64,000 bases of DNA from Alistipes sp. (lineage in GTDB: Bacteria > Bacteroidota > Bacteroidia > Bacteroidales > Rikenellaceae), in contig JAGBAX010000023.1 of assembly GCA_017938765.1 (NCBI GenBank), positions 1 through 64,000 on the forward strand. Reading direction: 5' to 3'. Positions 34,425-43,958 of this stretch are shown in pieces; position 1 is the first letter of the stretch, and each line of letters begins with the position of its first letter. The translations under genes and the position numbers were made by a program. The notes beneath the pieces are model-generated. The model saw only the letters and a program-made list of their open reading frames with translations. It had not been told where the DNA came from and made no database searches.

Positions 34425-35408
34425 TTATCTGTCGATAATTATTGCATCACCATCTCTGCGGAACGATGTACCTGTTGTCAAGGTCACAATCTTAAGGGTG
34501 TGATCCAGCAGATTACTGCGGTCAATAGTTCCCGTAAACTTGATGTTCTCCATACGGGCATCAGTAAATGAGATGCGGCAATTGTATACCTGCTCAAGGG
34601 TGTTGACAACTGTACCTAAAGGCTCAGCATCGAAGAATCGCTTGCCAAAGACCTCAAGCTCTGCATCCACCTCGATAATATTCACACGGCGGCTACCCTT
34701 GTCGTAGACAACCTTCTGATTAGGCTTAAGGGCTACATTGTGGCTATGGGTCGAGAAGTCGATAGCTCCCTGAATAAGCACCGCCTCGATATTTGAGCAA
34801 TCAGAGTATGCCTTAAAATGAAACTTGGTACCCTTGACAATAATCTCAGCACCCTTTGCCGTAACGGTAAATGGCACGCCCTCCATCTTGACAACATTAA
34901 ACACCGCCTCACCATCGAGTTTTACCTCACGCTTCTTGGTAAAGTTAGAGTTAAAGGCGATACTCGAGTTAGCCTTAAGCTCTACGGTAGATTTGTCGGG
35001 CAGAACGATGACCTTCTGCTGGCCTGCGTCAGCAAAAATCTCACACATCTCTCCCCTATCTCTAAACATAAAGAATGAGCCCACGATAATCATACAGGCA
35101 ACTATCGCTGCACTATATCGGAGCACCTTTGTTGTCAGTTTCTTTGTTACATTTGCCTTCTGCTCGCTATCGCGCTTGGCAATACGCTGCTTAAATGCGG
35201 CCAGCGATGCTGCGGGGTCAATATCCTTGACTGCTGCGGTCATATCGTGTAGCTTGACCACATAGTACAACTGCTCGAGGCTACGGCGATTCTCCTCCGA
35301 CTCATCGTACCACTGCTCAACCTGAGCCATCTGCTCTGGGTCGAGCTTGCCATCGATAAAATCGACAAGCATAGCCTCGGTTATCTCAGTTAAAGTCTCT
35401 GTTTGCAT
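34425..35408 (-). CDS. FecR-family anti-sigma factor
   Basis: A 327-residue inner-membrane regulator. The cytoplasmic N-terminal part (about 1-90, helical, DGKLDPEQMAQVEQWYDES) would bind the sigma factor; a single membrane helix (about 93-113, SAAIVACMIIVGSFFMF) leads to a periplasmic FecR domain (VIVLPDKSTVELKANSSIAF, GEAVFNVVKMEGVPF). The C-terminal STN-like DUF (DAEPLGTVVNTLEQVYNCRI) is the part that contacts the transporter. It lies 21 bases upstream of the susC-like gene and is divergent from the sigma gene, a common arrangement. Confidence 0.93.
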   Translation of the reverse strand: MQTETLTEITEAMLVDFIDGKLDPEQMAQVEQWYDESEENRRSLEQLYYVVKLHDMTAAVKDIDPAASLAAFKQRIAKRDSEQKANVTKKLTTKVLRYSAAIVACMIIVGSFFMFRDRGEMCEIFADAGQQKVIVLPDKSTVELKANSSIAFNSNFTKKREVKLDGEAVFNVVKMEGVPFTVTAKGAEIIVKGTKFHFKAYSDCSNIEAVLIQGAIDFSTHSHNVALKPNQKVVYDKGSRRVNIIEVDAELEVFGKRFFDAEPLGTVVNTLEQVYNCRISFTDARMENIKFTGTIDRSNLLDHTLKIVTLTTGTSFRRDGDAIIIDR

Positions 35409-35554
35409 ACCTATATTATATTACCTATAATTTATATACAACTTAATAACTATTATTCCTACTTCAATTTCAACATAAAACTTTTTTCACCATTTTAGGT
35501 GATTTTTGTTGCCCATATTATGCCTTTTCGTTTTGTTATTAGTAAAAATTTGAC

Positions 35555-35562
35555 TATATTTG
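35555..35562 (+). promoter_or_regulatory. -7 promoter box of the ECF sigma gene
   Basis: TATATTTG is only four bases before the first ATG at 35567. If this box is used, transcription starts at or after that ATG, so translation would begin at the ATG at 35615. Confidence 0.45.
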
Positions 35563-35566
35563 CAAT

Positions 35567-36142
35567 ATGCTGAACGACGAGTTACATAACAACACAGCCA
35601 ACTCTGATTGCTTTATGGGCGATACAGATTTTGACTTTGATACCATATACACAAGCTGCTACAAGGGGCTTGTGGCATATGCTACTCGTTATGTCGATAT
35701 TGAGGAGGCGCAGAATATTGTGCAGGACACGATGATGTGGCTGTGGGACAATAAGCAGACCATCATCCCAGGCAAGTCTATCAATGCCCTACTGCTGCGC
35801 ATTGTCCGCAATAAGGCCCTCAATAATATCAAGCACAACACTGTCCTTTCAAGAGTTCATAAGCAGATTGAGAATTCGCTGCGCGAGCAATTTGAAAACC
35901 CCGATCTTTATATGTCTGTAGAGCTTACTGAACTACTTGAACAGGCTCTTCAAAGGCTGCCCGAAAATCTGCGCGAGACATTTATCCTAAGTCGCGTAGA
36001 GCGCCTGAGCTACAAGGAGATAGCCGAGCGATTAGACATTACCGTCAAGGCCGTTGACAATCGTCTTTCGCGCACAATGAAGATTCTCAAACACGAGCTT
36101 AAGGATTATCTTCCGCTACTGCTATTCTTACTGGATTTGTAG
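35567..36142 (+). CDS. ECF RNA polymerase sigma factor
   Basis: A 191-residue sigma-70 family factor of the Bacteroides ECF expansion. Region 2 contains LVAYATRYVDIEEAQNIVQD (the core-binding and -10 helix), followed by TMMWLWDNKQTIIPGKSINA; region 4 contains LPENLRETFILSRVERLSYK and EIAERLDITVKAVDNRLSRT (the recognition helix-turn-helix). It is expected to drive the SusC/SusD operon when FecR releases it. The first ATG is very close to the promoter box, and a start at 35615 would give a normal 175-residue factor. It is divergent from fecR. Confidence 0.93.
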   Translation: MLNDELHNNTANSDCFMGDTDFDFDTIYTSCYKGLVAYATRYVDIEEAQNIVQDTMMWLWDNKQTIIPGKSINALLLRIVRNKALNNIKHNTVLSRVHKQIENSLREQFENPDLYMSVELTELLEQALQRLPENLRETFILSRVERLSYKEIAERLDITVKAVDNRLSRTMKILKHELKDYLPLLLFLLDL

Positions 36143-36205
36143 AACAACAAAGGGGTTAGCACCAAAGCCAACCCCTCCCTAATATAAGCTCTAAAACCTA
36201 AAAAC

Positions 36206-36240
36206 AAAACTGTTTGCGATGGTTAGTCGCAAACAGTTTT
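36206..36240. terminator. Bidirectional terminator after the sigma gene
   Basis: AAAACTGTTTGCGA and TCGCAAACAGTTTT form a perfect 14-bp stem with a 7-base loop. It serves the sigma gene and the convergent surface-lipoprotein gene. Confidence 0.85.
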
Positions 36241-36246
36241 TCATTA

Positions 36247-39075
36247 TTACTCAAGCACTACGCCGCCCTCAGCAATTACGAATGATGATACCTCAAGTGT
36301 GCCATTAGCTACCATCTGGTCACGACCTACGAGGAAGCTACGCTCTGCAATCTGCTCTGCAGTTACAGCCTCACCATTAACGGTTGTTGTAGACTTAACA
36401 ACGCAAGGGGTGATTGCACCAACAGTTGCAGAGGCAGTATTAAGCCATGTATCACCCTGAAGAAGACCGAAGTTGTTATTACCCCCGTTATAGTTTACGG
36501 CACAGTTGATCTCAAGACCATTCCAAGTACAGTTGCTATTGTTCAAACGAGATGCAACAGCACTAATGTGTACAAGGCCTGTACCAGCATTGTTAACAGT
36601 TACATTACCAAGGCTCTTGCAATTGTCGAAGTTGTTGCAATTTGTACCAACAAGACCACCGATGCAAGACTCAGCCTTCAAAGCACCGAGGAGCGATACA
36701 GCACCCTTGTTTACGCAGTCAGTCATAGTACAACCACCCTTGTAGTAGTTACCAACAACACCACCAACGCCAGCGTGTACCTCAGCAGCACCAGTATTAT
36801 TAAAGGTTACAGCACCAGTGTTAACGCAGTTTGTTACATCAACAACTGATGTCTCAATATCAGCTACGATACCGCCCAGATAAGAGCTCTTACCAGCTGC
36901 AGCAGATGTGTTGAAGGTAATAGCAGCAGTGTTAGTACAGTTCTCAACAGTACCAGGCTTTGTAATCTTAGCAGCGATACCACCAATCTGTGCACCGCAC
37001 GCACCAGTACCAGGAGTAGTCATTGTAATCTCACCAGTATTGTGGCAGTTAAGGATTGAGATATTACCATCAGTAGCGATAGCTACAAGACCCGCAACAT
37101 TGTGAACCTGGTTACCTGAAGCTGTAAAGTCAACCTGAATCTCACCAGAGTTTGTACAATCAGATACTGTCATAGCAGGGGTATTGACGCAACGACCAGT
37201 AATACCAGCCAAACCAACCCAGTAACCGAAGTCAATGTTGTCAATAGTAAGAGTACCAACATTGTGGCAATCGGTAAAGTCGCCAGAAGATACGCCAGCG
37301 ATACCTGCCATATAGAGAGTTGGATTAATCTGCTCAGTATCGGTTGAGAAGGTAACGCTACCGTTATTCTTACAAGAGATAACCTTAGCGTGAGTTGCAC
37401 CAGCTACACCACCATAGTGGAACTGCGCGGCCTGTGAAAGACAGCAGTAAGATACCTTACCATTGTTAACACAATTCTCAACAATACAATAGTACGCCAA
37501 CTTGTTATTTTTAGCAGAATTGTAGACCTTACCAGCAGAACCGATAACACCACCAACAGATGTAACCTTCTCATTTGCACCCACATTGAGTGAAATATCA
37601 CCATTGTTAACGCAGTTGAATACACCACCGGTACTTGTCTCAGAGTGTGGCAGGTAAGAACCTACAACACCACCTAAGTACCACCAACCATTCTGATAAC
37701 CGCCAAAGGTAAGCTGAATCTTACCGTTGTTTACGCAGTTCTCAACGCGAGCGTTCTTGTGGGTTACATAGTCCGTGTCAGAATCTGGGTCACCAATAGT
37801 AGTTCCACGAGTCAGAGTCTGACCCATTGCACCAACGATAGCACCGATAAAACGGTTCTTCTGTACCTTCAGAGTAGTATCCTCAAAGGTAATATCAGCA
37901 TTGTTAGTACAGCCGCTAACAGTACCGAGGTTTGCCATTGCGATATAACCACAAGCAAGTACTGCTGTGCTTGAAAGATCAACAGTAAACTGACAGCTCT
38001 TATCAAGAACGATATTCTTAATAGTACCATAGTTCTCATAGATAAGACCCGCAGATGCAGTCCAGTTCTTGATTGCATAGCCCTGACCATCGAAAGTAGC
38101 ACCATCGTAGAGGTATGCCTGAACGCCGTCAAGAACAATATCTGTCATATTGATATCGTTACCCAGCTTAATTGTACCCTTGAAGGTGTTATCAGCAGCA
38201 AGAGTGGTCTCGAGGAGGGTCTGCAGATCAGCAGCAGAGTTAATTACAATCTCGTTAGATGCCTTACCTGCGAAAGTAAGCTCTGGCATAGTTACCAGAT
38301 AGCCATCGCCAAGGTTGATACCATTTGCAGTATAAGCTGTGCGGCTCATAGCAGTAAGGTCAGAACCTACAACCTTAATCTCGAAACCGTTTACATACTC
38401 GCCAGAAGGAACTGCGATATAAACAACAGCCTTACCGTCAGTAATAGGCACATTAGTCACGGTAACAAAGTCCTTACCAGCACCAGCTACAGGGCTAATC
38501 TCTGCACCCTGATAGTCAACGCTAAACTTACCAGAGATAGCGCGACCAGAGAGTGATGTAAGGGTGATAGAGTTAAATGCAGCAGTAGCCTCAGAGCCCT
38601 GAGCAATAGTGAGCTTAATGAAGCTAAGCATATGCTGAAGGTTAACCATATCTGCAGTAGCAGTGTAACCGGTCATTACAGCCACGCCCTCAGCAAATGA
38701 ACCTGCAGTGTATGCCTGCGAGGTAGCAAGTTCGAGCTGACCCTCTGCGTTAAGTGCATTTGCAGGATAGATAACATTGTAAGGAGCAGTAACATCTGCA
38801 ATAGTAAATACTGCAGAGCTCTTGCCTACATACTGCTCAGCTACAGCCTCAGAAGCTGTGCCATTAACAGCAATCTTATCGCCAGCAGACCAAAGTACCT
38901 GGTACTTATCGCCAACAAAATCACCCAAATAGGTTCTTGCCTGCTCATCAAGGCTAACGCCCAAGATAACTTTGTTACTCAAATCTGGAGTGTTGTTCTC
39001 TACAATCGGATCATTAGAACAGCCAACGGCCAGCATACCCAATGCCAAACCGAAAATAAGTGATAATCTCTTCAT
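36247..39075 (-). CDS. Fimbrillin-like surface lipoprotein with GLUG-type repeats
   Basis: A 942-residue lipoprotein (lipobox LAVGC, Cys19). Residues about 25-270 resemble the fimbrillin/Mfa-like beta-sandwich (SNKVILGVSLDEQARTYLGD, DKIAVNG, HMLSFIKLTI). From about 300 to 860 there are many GLUG-type repeats of a roughly 30-60-residue unit, each with a V-(x)-N-C-x-N-x-G core and a G-G-(V/I)-(A/V)-G turn (NCVNNGKVSYC, NCTNTAAITFN, DCVNKGAVSLLGAL). The end resembles a tail ending VVLE. Repeats of this sort build beta-helices in adhesins. It sits between the sigma gene and the second metallophosphoesterase gene and may be a surface adhesin or glycan binder. Confidence 0.8.
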   Translation of the reverse strand: MKRLSLIFGLALGMLAVGCSNDPIVENNTPDLSNKVILGVSLDEQARTYLGDFVGDKYQVLWSAGDKIAVNGTASEAVAEQYVGKSSAVFTIADVTAPYNVIYPANALNAEGQLELATSQAYTAGSFAEGVAVMTGYTATADMVNLQHMLSFIKLTIAQGSEATAAFNSITLTSLSGRAISGKFSVDYQGAEISPVAGAGKDFVTVTNVPITDGKAVVYIAVPSGEYVNGFEIKVVGSDLTAMSRTAYTANGINLGDGYLVTMPELTFAGKASNEIVINSAADLQTLLETTLAADNTFKGTIKLGNDINMTDIVLDGVQAYLYDGATFDGQGYAIKNWTASAGLIYENYGTIKNIVLDKSCQFTVDLSSTAVLACGYIAMANLGTVSGCTNNADITFEDTTLKVQKNRFIGAIVGAMGQTLTRGTTIGDPDSDTDYVTHKNARVENCVNNGKIQLTFGGYQNGWWYLGGVVGSYLPHSETSTGGVFNCVNNGDISLNVGANEKVTSVGGVIGSAGKVYNSAKNNKLAYYCIVENCVNNGKVSYCCLSQAAQFHYGGVAGATHAKVISCKNNGSVTFSTDTEQINPTLYMAGIAGVSSGDFTDCHNVGTLTIDNIDFGYWVGLAGITGRCVNTPAMTVSDCTNSGEIQVDFTASGNQVHNVAGLVAIATDGNISILNCHNTGEITMTTPGTGACGAQIGGIAAKITKPGTVENCTNTAAITFNTSAAAGKSSYLGGIVADIETSVVDVTNCVNTGAVTFNNTGAAEVHAGVGGVVGNYYKGGCTMTDCVNKGAVSLLGALKAESCIGGLVGTNCNNFDNCKSLGNVTVNNAGTGLVHISAVASRLNNSNCTWNGLEINCAVNYNGGNNNFGLLQGDTWLNTASATVGAITPCVVKSTTTVNGEAVTAEQIAERSFLVGRDQMVANGTLEVSSFVIAEGGVVLE

Positions 39076-39107
39076 CTCTTCTTCTTTTTTTAATTTGACA
39101 TTAGTGA

Positions 39108-39254
39108 TTAATAGGCTACCTCGTCATCCCACTCGCCCTCGATAGGTGTGAGGCCATAAATTCCTGCACTCTGAGCAAAGCCCTGCTCGCAGTGAATGCA
39201 ATGATTCTCCAATACGGGTGCTATATAAGCCCCCTTAGTGTAGATTTTTGTCAT
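39108..39254 (-). CDS. Small 48-residue peptide upstream of the GLUG lipoprotein
   Basis: An open frame starting at 39254 encodes MTKIYTKGAYIAPVLENHCI, then HCEQGFAQSAGIYGLTPIEG and a tail EWDDEVAY. It lacks a signal peptide and contains two nearby cysteines (C19, C22). It ends 33 bases before the start of the 942-residue lipoprotein on the same strand, so the two are probably co-transcribed. Short peptides starting M-K/T-K-I-Y-x-x-P/A occur beside surface-protein genes in Bacteroidetes, but I know no established role. Confidence 0.5.
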   Translation of the reverse strand: MTKIYTKGAYIAPVLENHCIHCEQGFAQSAGIYGLTPIEGEWDDEVAY

Positions 39255-39384
39255 AATGGTTAGATATTAAGTTATTAAAATTGTTTGTTTGCCTTCAATA
39301 CCTTGGTTACATATATTCATACAACTCAAGCGACTCTTTTCCTCTGCGATTTATAAAGATTTTTTTCGCCCCACTCATCCATAC

Positions 39385-39416
39385 AAAAAAAGTGTGCCCT
39401 TTCGACACACTTTTTT
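39385..39416. terminator. Terminator of the large metallophosphoesterase gene
   Basis: An A-run, GTGTG-(9-base loop)-CACAC and a T-run form a U-rich stem, AAAAAAAGTGTG / CACACTTTTTT. It is symmetric and works on either strand, but the gene ending here is the minus-strand one at 39430. Confidence 0.75.
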
Positions 39417-39429
39417 ACTATTTTACGGA

Positions 39430-42400
39430 CTACATTACCGAGTAGTCGTAGTCGCCCGTAATATCTGAACAGGTGTAGACATTACCCCACTGGTCTGTAG
39501 CCTCTACCTTAATAGTCTTTGCATTAGGGTTTTTCAAATTCCATTTATACATATGGTAGTTGTCCTTATAATTACCCGAGTGCTTGCTGTCATCCTTAGG
39601 ATCACCAAGACCCAACACACCAGTGTGGTATGCAACAATCCACCAATCAAGACTCGAAGAGGTGCTCGGCTTGCCAGGATTATTTGGATCTGGGCTATAC
39701 TTCGATGGGCCCGAGTTGCTCTTCGCCATTTTGGTCATTGTGCCCACATATGAGCCATCCTCGTAGACCTTAATCTTCCAGCTGTCGTCTGCGTTGAAGA
39801 TATTGGCAAGGATAACATTCGCACCGTGCTGCAGAGCGATATGGTCATACTGACCGCCACAGCGGAGATTACCTCGATAGAGGCGCATCTGATACTTAAC
39901 ATCGTTAATACCCGCATTGACACCCTTGTAGTACCAATTAGTCATCTTATTGCCCTCAATCTCGTAAACACCATAGCCATTTGGTGTGCCGTCAGCATTG
40001 AAATTAGACTTCCAGAAGTGACCACACACAGCACCGTGATTATGCTCGTAAATAGCCTTACCATTGACTGTCGAGGTGGTCGGATGGTTGGTCATTCGGT
40101 GGTGGTGACCAGACATAATGTGCGCATCCTTAAATTGGCTCAGTAGGCCTAAAATATTCTGCACATTCGACTTTGTCGAGTTCTCGATAGAGCAGTGCAC
40201 GCAGAGGATAACCATCTTATCCTTAGACACTTGCGCAAGATCTTGCTTAAGCCACTCATACTGAGCATCGAGGAATCGTGGATCGCCATAATGATCCCAA
40301 GACTTACCATCATACCAGAGCATATTACGCATACAAACGATATGAGTATCGCCTCTATTCCACGAGTAGTTAATAGGTCCAAATACCTTCTCAAATGAAC
40401 GCTGAATCTTGAGCTGGAACTCCAAATCCTGATAGCCCGAGCAAGGCAGCGGATTTGCCTCATCAAATATAAATGCGTAGTCGTGGTTACCCATAGTCTG
40501 GAACACAGGCATACCTATCTGATCCTTCGCCATAGCTGCGCGCAGAGACGGCATAATACCCTCACAGTTGCGTGTACCCTGCGAGTATGCCACATCTCCC
40601 AGTGTCACGCCATAGCAAGGAATACCCTTCGACTTTGCGTGAGCAACAATATCCGGCACACTCTCATTCTTGAAGCGATTAATCTGCGAAGTATTTGCAC
40701 ACTGAACATCAGCAAAGCAGAAGAGGGCAAACTTACTCTCCTTAGCCGCCATCTTTGTCAGCGTAAAGTCGTATGTTGTGGTCTGCTCGCTATACTTTGC
40801 AAAGAAGCAAGGCTGGCCGTAGCTGTTAATCGGCACCTCGCAATCCTCTGGTACTGAGTAGTATATATACCAAGTCTCCTTGTGTGGCTTAATCGAGTAG
40901 TTACCATTGGCATCGGTCACCACGCAGCTAAAACCATCACTTACAACAACACCCGCTGCAGGTGTGCCATCGCTGTAGCTGATAGTACCAGTAACCACAG
41001 CCGCGTCAACACTCTCGACGATGACTGTCACATCATCAAGCAAGAATCGGTTTGTGTCGGTTGCTGAGGCACGATTGCCACCAATGGCTATACGGCTTGT
41101 AGACTGCACATTATTAAGCGTCACGCTGTACTCTTTCCAGTCAGAGCTGCGCTCGCCATCAAGGGTAAGGGCCTTCTTCTCACCCTCGCTTGTATAGCTA
41201 ATCTTGTTGTTGCTTGCTATTGAGGTGCCGTTAAGCACCTTTACAACAATATCCTTCTCGGCTACATTGATATCCTTGCCCACATCGCCATAAGGTGCCG
41301 CCTTAAACTTAACAGTCACCTTGGCTTTTGTGCCGGCAGGGATTCCCGAGAGCATTGGCGTTACAATAAATGATCGGTTGCCAGATGTACCAATCTTGGC
41401 ATAACCAGGACGGGCACTTACAGAGCCGCCATTGGCACCATCCTTGCCACCAATCCAGCCCCAATCCTTTACGCCCATATCATCAATCAACCCTGCAAGG
41501 GTGTTAAAAAGTCCCATCTCAATATTGGCTGCCGATGGAATATATGCTGCCGAAGCACCTGAAATACCATCAGCCTCCCAATCAAGGGCAATCTCACCCT
41601 TCAAATCAGCACCCTCAAACGAGGTGAGCGTACCTCTGTCATCGCGCGAAACTCCCGACGCGCGAGCCGTAATATCACCGCCATAGATAAAGCTGCCAAA
41701 GTTTTCAAACAGCACTATATCACCAGGCTTTGTGTATGCAAAACTCTTACTTGCAGCAACTGCCTTCTCTGTGGTAACCTTCAGTGGCTCAATGGTTTGC
41801 TTAGAGTCTGTAAGGTTGTAGATGTGAATATAGTAGTCTGTCTGAGGAGTAAGTCCCGCAAAGATAAATCGCGGTGGACAGATCGACATATTAAACAACT
41901 TCTCGCCCTTGATTACCGCTGCGCTATATACCAACTTTGAGCACTGTTCATCGCTAAAAATAGCCACCTTGTACTCCTTTGTGATATCGACGGAGTAGTC
42001 ACCATTGGCATTTGGATATATCTGCGAGAGGTAGTCAATATTCTGCTTGTTACAGCTCCACGCAACGGCAATAGTTGTGTCGGTAGCTCGCACAACGTCC
42101 ACAAAGATGTCGCTCTTGGTGATATTTGCAACTAAATTCTCCTCGATTATAACATCACTCTGAGCCTTAATACCCTCAGGGCGGATATTAGTCTCAAAGA
42201 CACCCTCAAGACAGTATACCTTGATATTCAAGCCCTTGCTATACTCTGCAGCAGGTATACAGAATGTAATGCTCTTGCCCGCAGCACTCAGCACCTGCGA
42301 GTTGCAGTCGAGCGATAATGACTTCACAGCACCCTCCTCGGCAAACTTAAGGTTCATATCCGAGGTGGTAAATGTCGCCGATGTACCCCACAGAGTCTCG

Positions 42401-43005
42401 CCATTGTTACCCGCAATATTTATGCGACGAAGTGTCACATCTGCCTCATTCTCAGGAAGGGCGATGTGCAACTTGACGATCAGCAGCGGATTGGTCATAG
42501 TAAATGACTCAGTAGCATCCTCCCACACACCGACGAGCAGCGGTAGGTTGAGCTTGTCGTCAAAACTTGGGCTCTGAGACTCCAACGATAGGTTGAATGT
42601 TCTATTGCCCTCACGGCCACCTGCCACATCGGCAGACTTAGGCTGAAAGTATGGGTATACAGAGTATGTCTCCCTACCCTTGGTGATTGAGCGACCCGAT
42701 GCGGCCTTGAAGTAGGCACTCGCACCCTCGATAGTCGACGGGTCGATTGTAGACTTAAAGTTGGTAATCGCCGAACCATTGTACGAGAGCACCAGCATAT
42801 TATCACCAGCCTTCCAGGTTGGGGCATTGTCACTCTTAAGCTGCGCTCGCGAGAGCTCTGGCGTAGCAATTGTAGCCACAAAACGGCTCACACCCTCGCT
42901 CTCAACAATCGGATTATCCTCTCCCTCATTAGGACCCTTCTGGCAACCAATAAATGCCAACATCGTAGCAGTAGCTACTAACGATGTAAAGATTTTAAAA
43001 CTCAT
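39430..43005 (-). CDS. Large multidomain metallophosphoesterase lipoprotein
   Basis: A 1191-residue lipoprotein (lipobox AFIGC, Cys21). The N-terminal part (about 35-300) is fimbrillin/Mfa-like (SRFVATIATPELSRAQLKSD); then come a fibronectin III-like region (about 305-420) and a jelly-roll carbohydrate-binding-like region (about 430-690). The C-terminal half is a metallophosphoesterase like the one at 25946: VVSDGFSCVVTDANGNYSI, LFCFADVQCAN, TLGDVAYSQGT, MGNHDYAF, LCVHCS and SGHHHRM, plus the C-terminal domain. All metal ligands are present. The two proteins share even the FKNESVPDI and VNGKAIYEHNHGAVCG segments, so they are paralogues. Confidence 0.85.
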   Translation of the reverse strand: MSFKIFTSLVATATMLAFIGCQKGPNEGEDNPIVESEGVSRFVATIATPELSRAQLKSDNAPTWKAGDNMLVLSYNGSAITNFKSTIDPSTIEGASAYFKAASGRSITKGRETYSVYPYFQPKSADVAGGREGNRTFNLSLESQSPSFDDKLNLPLLVGVWEDATESFTMTNPLLIVKLHIALPENEADVTLRRINIAGNNGETLWGTSATFTTSDMNLKFAEEGAVKSLSLDCNSQVLSAAGKSITFCIPAAEYSKGLNIKVYCLEGVFETNIRPEGIKAQSDVIIEENLVANITKSDIFVDVVRATDTTIAVAWSCNKQNIDYLSQIYPNANGDYSVDITKEYKVAIFSDEQCSKLVYSAAVIKGEKLFNMSICPPRFIFAGLTPQTDYYIHIYNLTDSKQTIEPLKVTTEKAVAASKSFAYTKPGDIVLFENFGSFIYGGDITARASGVSRDDRGTLTSFEGADLKGEIALDWEADGISGASAAYIPSAANIEMGLFNTLAGLIDDMGVKDWGWIGGKDGANGGSVSARPGYAKIGTSGNRSFIVTPMLSGIPAGTKAKVTVKFKAAPYGDVGKDINVAEKDIVVKVLNGTSIASNNKISYTSEGEKKALTLDGERSSDWKEYSVTLNNVQSTSRIAIGGNRASATDTNRFLLDDVTVIVESVDAAVVTGTISYSDGTPAAGVVVSDGFSCVVTDANGNYSIKPHKETWYIYYSVPEDCEVPINSYGQPCFFAKYSEQTTTYDFTLTKMAAKESKFALFCFADVQCANTSQINRFKNESVPDIVAHAKSKGIPCYGVTLGDVAYSQGTRNCEGIMPSLRAAMAKDQIGMPVFQTMGNHDYAFIFDEANPLPCSGYQDLEFQLKIQRSFEKVFGPINYSWNRGDTHIVCMRNMLWYDGKSWDHYGDPRFLDAQYEWLKQDLAQVSKDKMVILCVHCSIENSTKSNVQNILGLLSQFKDAHIMSGHHHRMTNHPTTSTVNGKAIYEHNHGAVCGHFWKSNFNADGTPNGYGVYEIEGNKMTNWYYKGVNAGINDVKYQMRLYRGNLRCGGQYDHIALQHGANVILANIFNADDSWKIKVYEDGSYVGTMTKMAKSNSGPSKYSPDPNNPGKPSTSSSLDWWIVAYHTGVLGLGDPKDDSKHSGNYKDNYHMYKWNLKNPNAKTIKVEATDQWGNVYTCSDITGDYDYSVM

Positions 43006-43075
43006 AACTATCTTGTATTTCCTTAGTATACTTATATATATACAACTAAGCAGCCCGAAATCCTTTTATTGTAAA

Positions 43076-43534
43076 TCAGGGCAATATAAGACAGGGAGTT
43101 GAGCTGGTAGAATAGGTAAAATACAGGGTCGAGAGTTGGCTCGTGTTGTCAAATGGGGCAAAGACAAGTTCAGAGGCGAGGTTGGCGGTTGCCCAATTAC
43201 GAAGTTGAGAGTTGCTATATGAGTGGCGGGAATAGTTGCGGAACGAGACGAAGAGAAGTCGACTTTCATCGTAGGCCACTTGCAGATGTGCAGGAATTTT
43301 GCGATATAACGAGCGGCCGAGAGTCACCACTACAGAGCAGCCGTGAGCGAGCAAAACATCCAATACTGCGCGTTCAATTGGAGAGTGAAATCCGCTGATA
43401 ACAACCTTGTCAGTCCGTGCTATTTCGTGCGCCCAACAAGTGGCCAACTCGAGAGCCTCGGGTGGTGCATTACGCGAAGCAAAGAAGGCCACTAAAGGCC
43501 TGTCTAACAACTCCTTATTTCCGGATAAGTCCAT
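43076..43534 (-). CDS. Short DprA/SLOG-like protein
   Basis: A 152-residue protein resembling the Rossmann (SLOG) core of DprA: LVAFFASRNAPPEALEL (in place of the usual GSR), TDKVVISGFHSPIERAVLDV (GxxxGID-like helix), GCSVVVTLGRSLYRKIP and SELVFAPFDNTSQLSTL. DprA loads RecA on incoming single-stranded DNA, but full DprA is more than twice as long, and the key glycines of the nucleotide loop are altered. SLOG-fold proteins also sense nucleotides in defence systems. It stands alone, 71 bases upstream of the large lipoprotein gene on the same strand. The role is uncertain. Confidence 0.6.
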   Translation of the reverse strand: MDLSGNKELLDRPLVAFFASRNAPPEALELATCWAHEIARTDKVVISGFHSPIERAVLDVLLAHGCSVVVTLGRSLYRKIPAHLQVAYDESRLLFVSFRNYSRHSYSNSQLRNWATANLASELVFAPFDNTSQLSTLYFTYSTSSTPCLILP

Positions 43535-43559
43535 AAAAAAAGCGCAGGCTACTGCATCA

Positions 43560-43820
43560 ACTTATCCCGTACTCAGGCCTTGGCTGCCCACAAAACGAAT
43601 AAGCAACACAGACAGCCCACGCCGGAGATATATCGCACACACCGAGCCAAAGCCGGTGGTAAGGATATACACCAAACGCGGACATCTGATTGCGTATCTT
43701 CAAGAGTATTTAAAACCGCCAAGTTTGGATACTGAAGATTACGACAATAAAATGTCAACTAATATGTACGGCATCACGACCAAGGTCGTTAGTCGTAACA
43801 AAGATAAAGATTTTTTTTGA
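43560..43820 (+). other. Unassigned coding-like segment
   Basis: An open frame on the plus strand overlaps the promoter side of the DprA-like gene and ends with a TGA at 43818-43820. Its second half (VRIYTKRGHLIAYLQEYLKP, SLDTEDYDNKMSTNMYGITT, KVVSRNKD) looks like real protein rather than chance translation, but it has no good start codon and no recognised family. It may be the 3' end of a deleted gene. Confidence 0.25.
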
Positions 43821-43929
43821 CATAGCGTTATTTTGCATGAAAACTATTTCAAGTTAGTTAGTTACAATAAATGACACTATAATGAATTATGTAAATCAAG
43901 TTTATATGCGCGTTATTACGATTTTTTGC

Positions 43930-43937
43930 TAACTTTG
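43930..43937 (+). promoter_or_regulatory. -7 box upstream of the GHKL fragment
   Basis: TAACTTTG, 22 bases before the ATG at 43959. Confidence 0.45.
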
Positions 43938-43958
43938 TAGGAGAAAAGCTATTGCATT

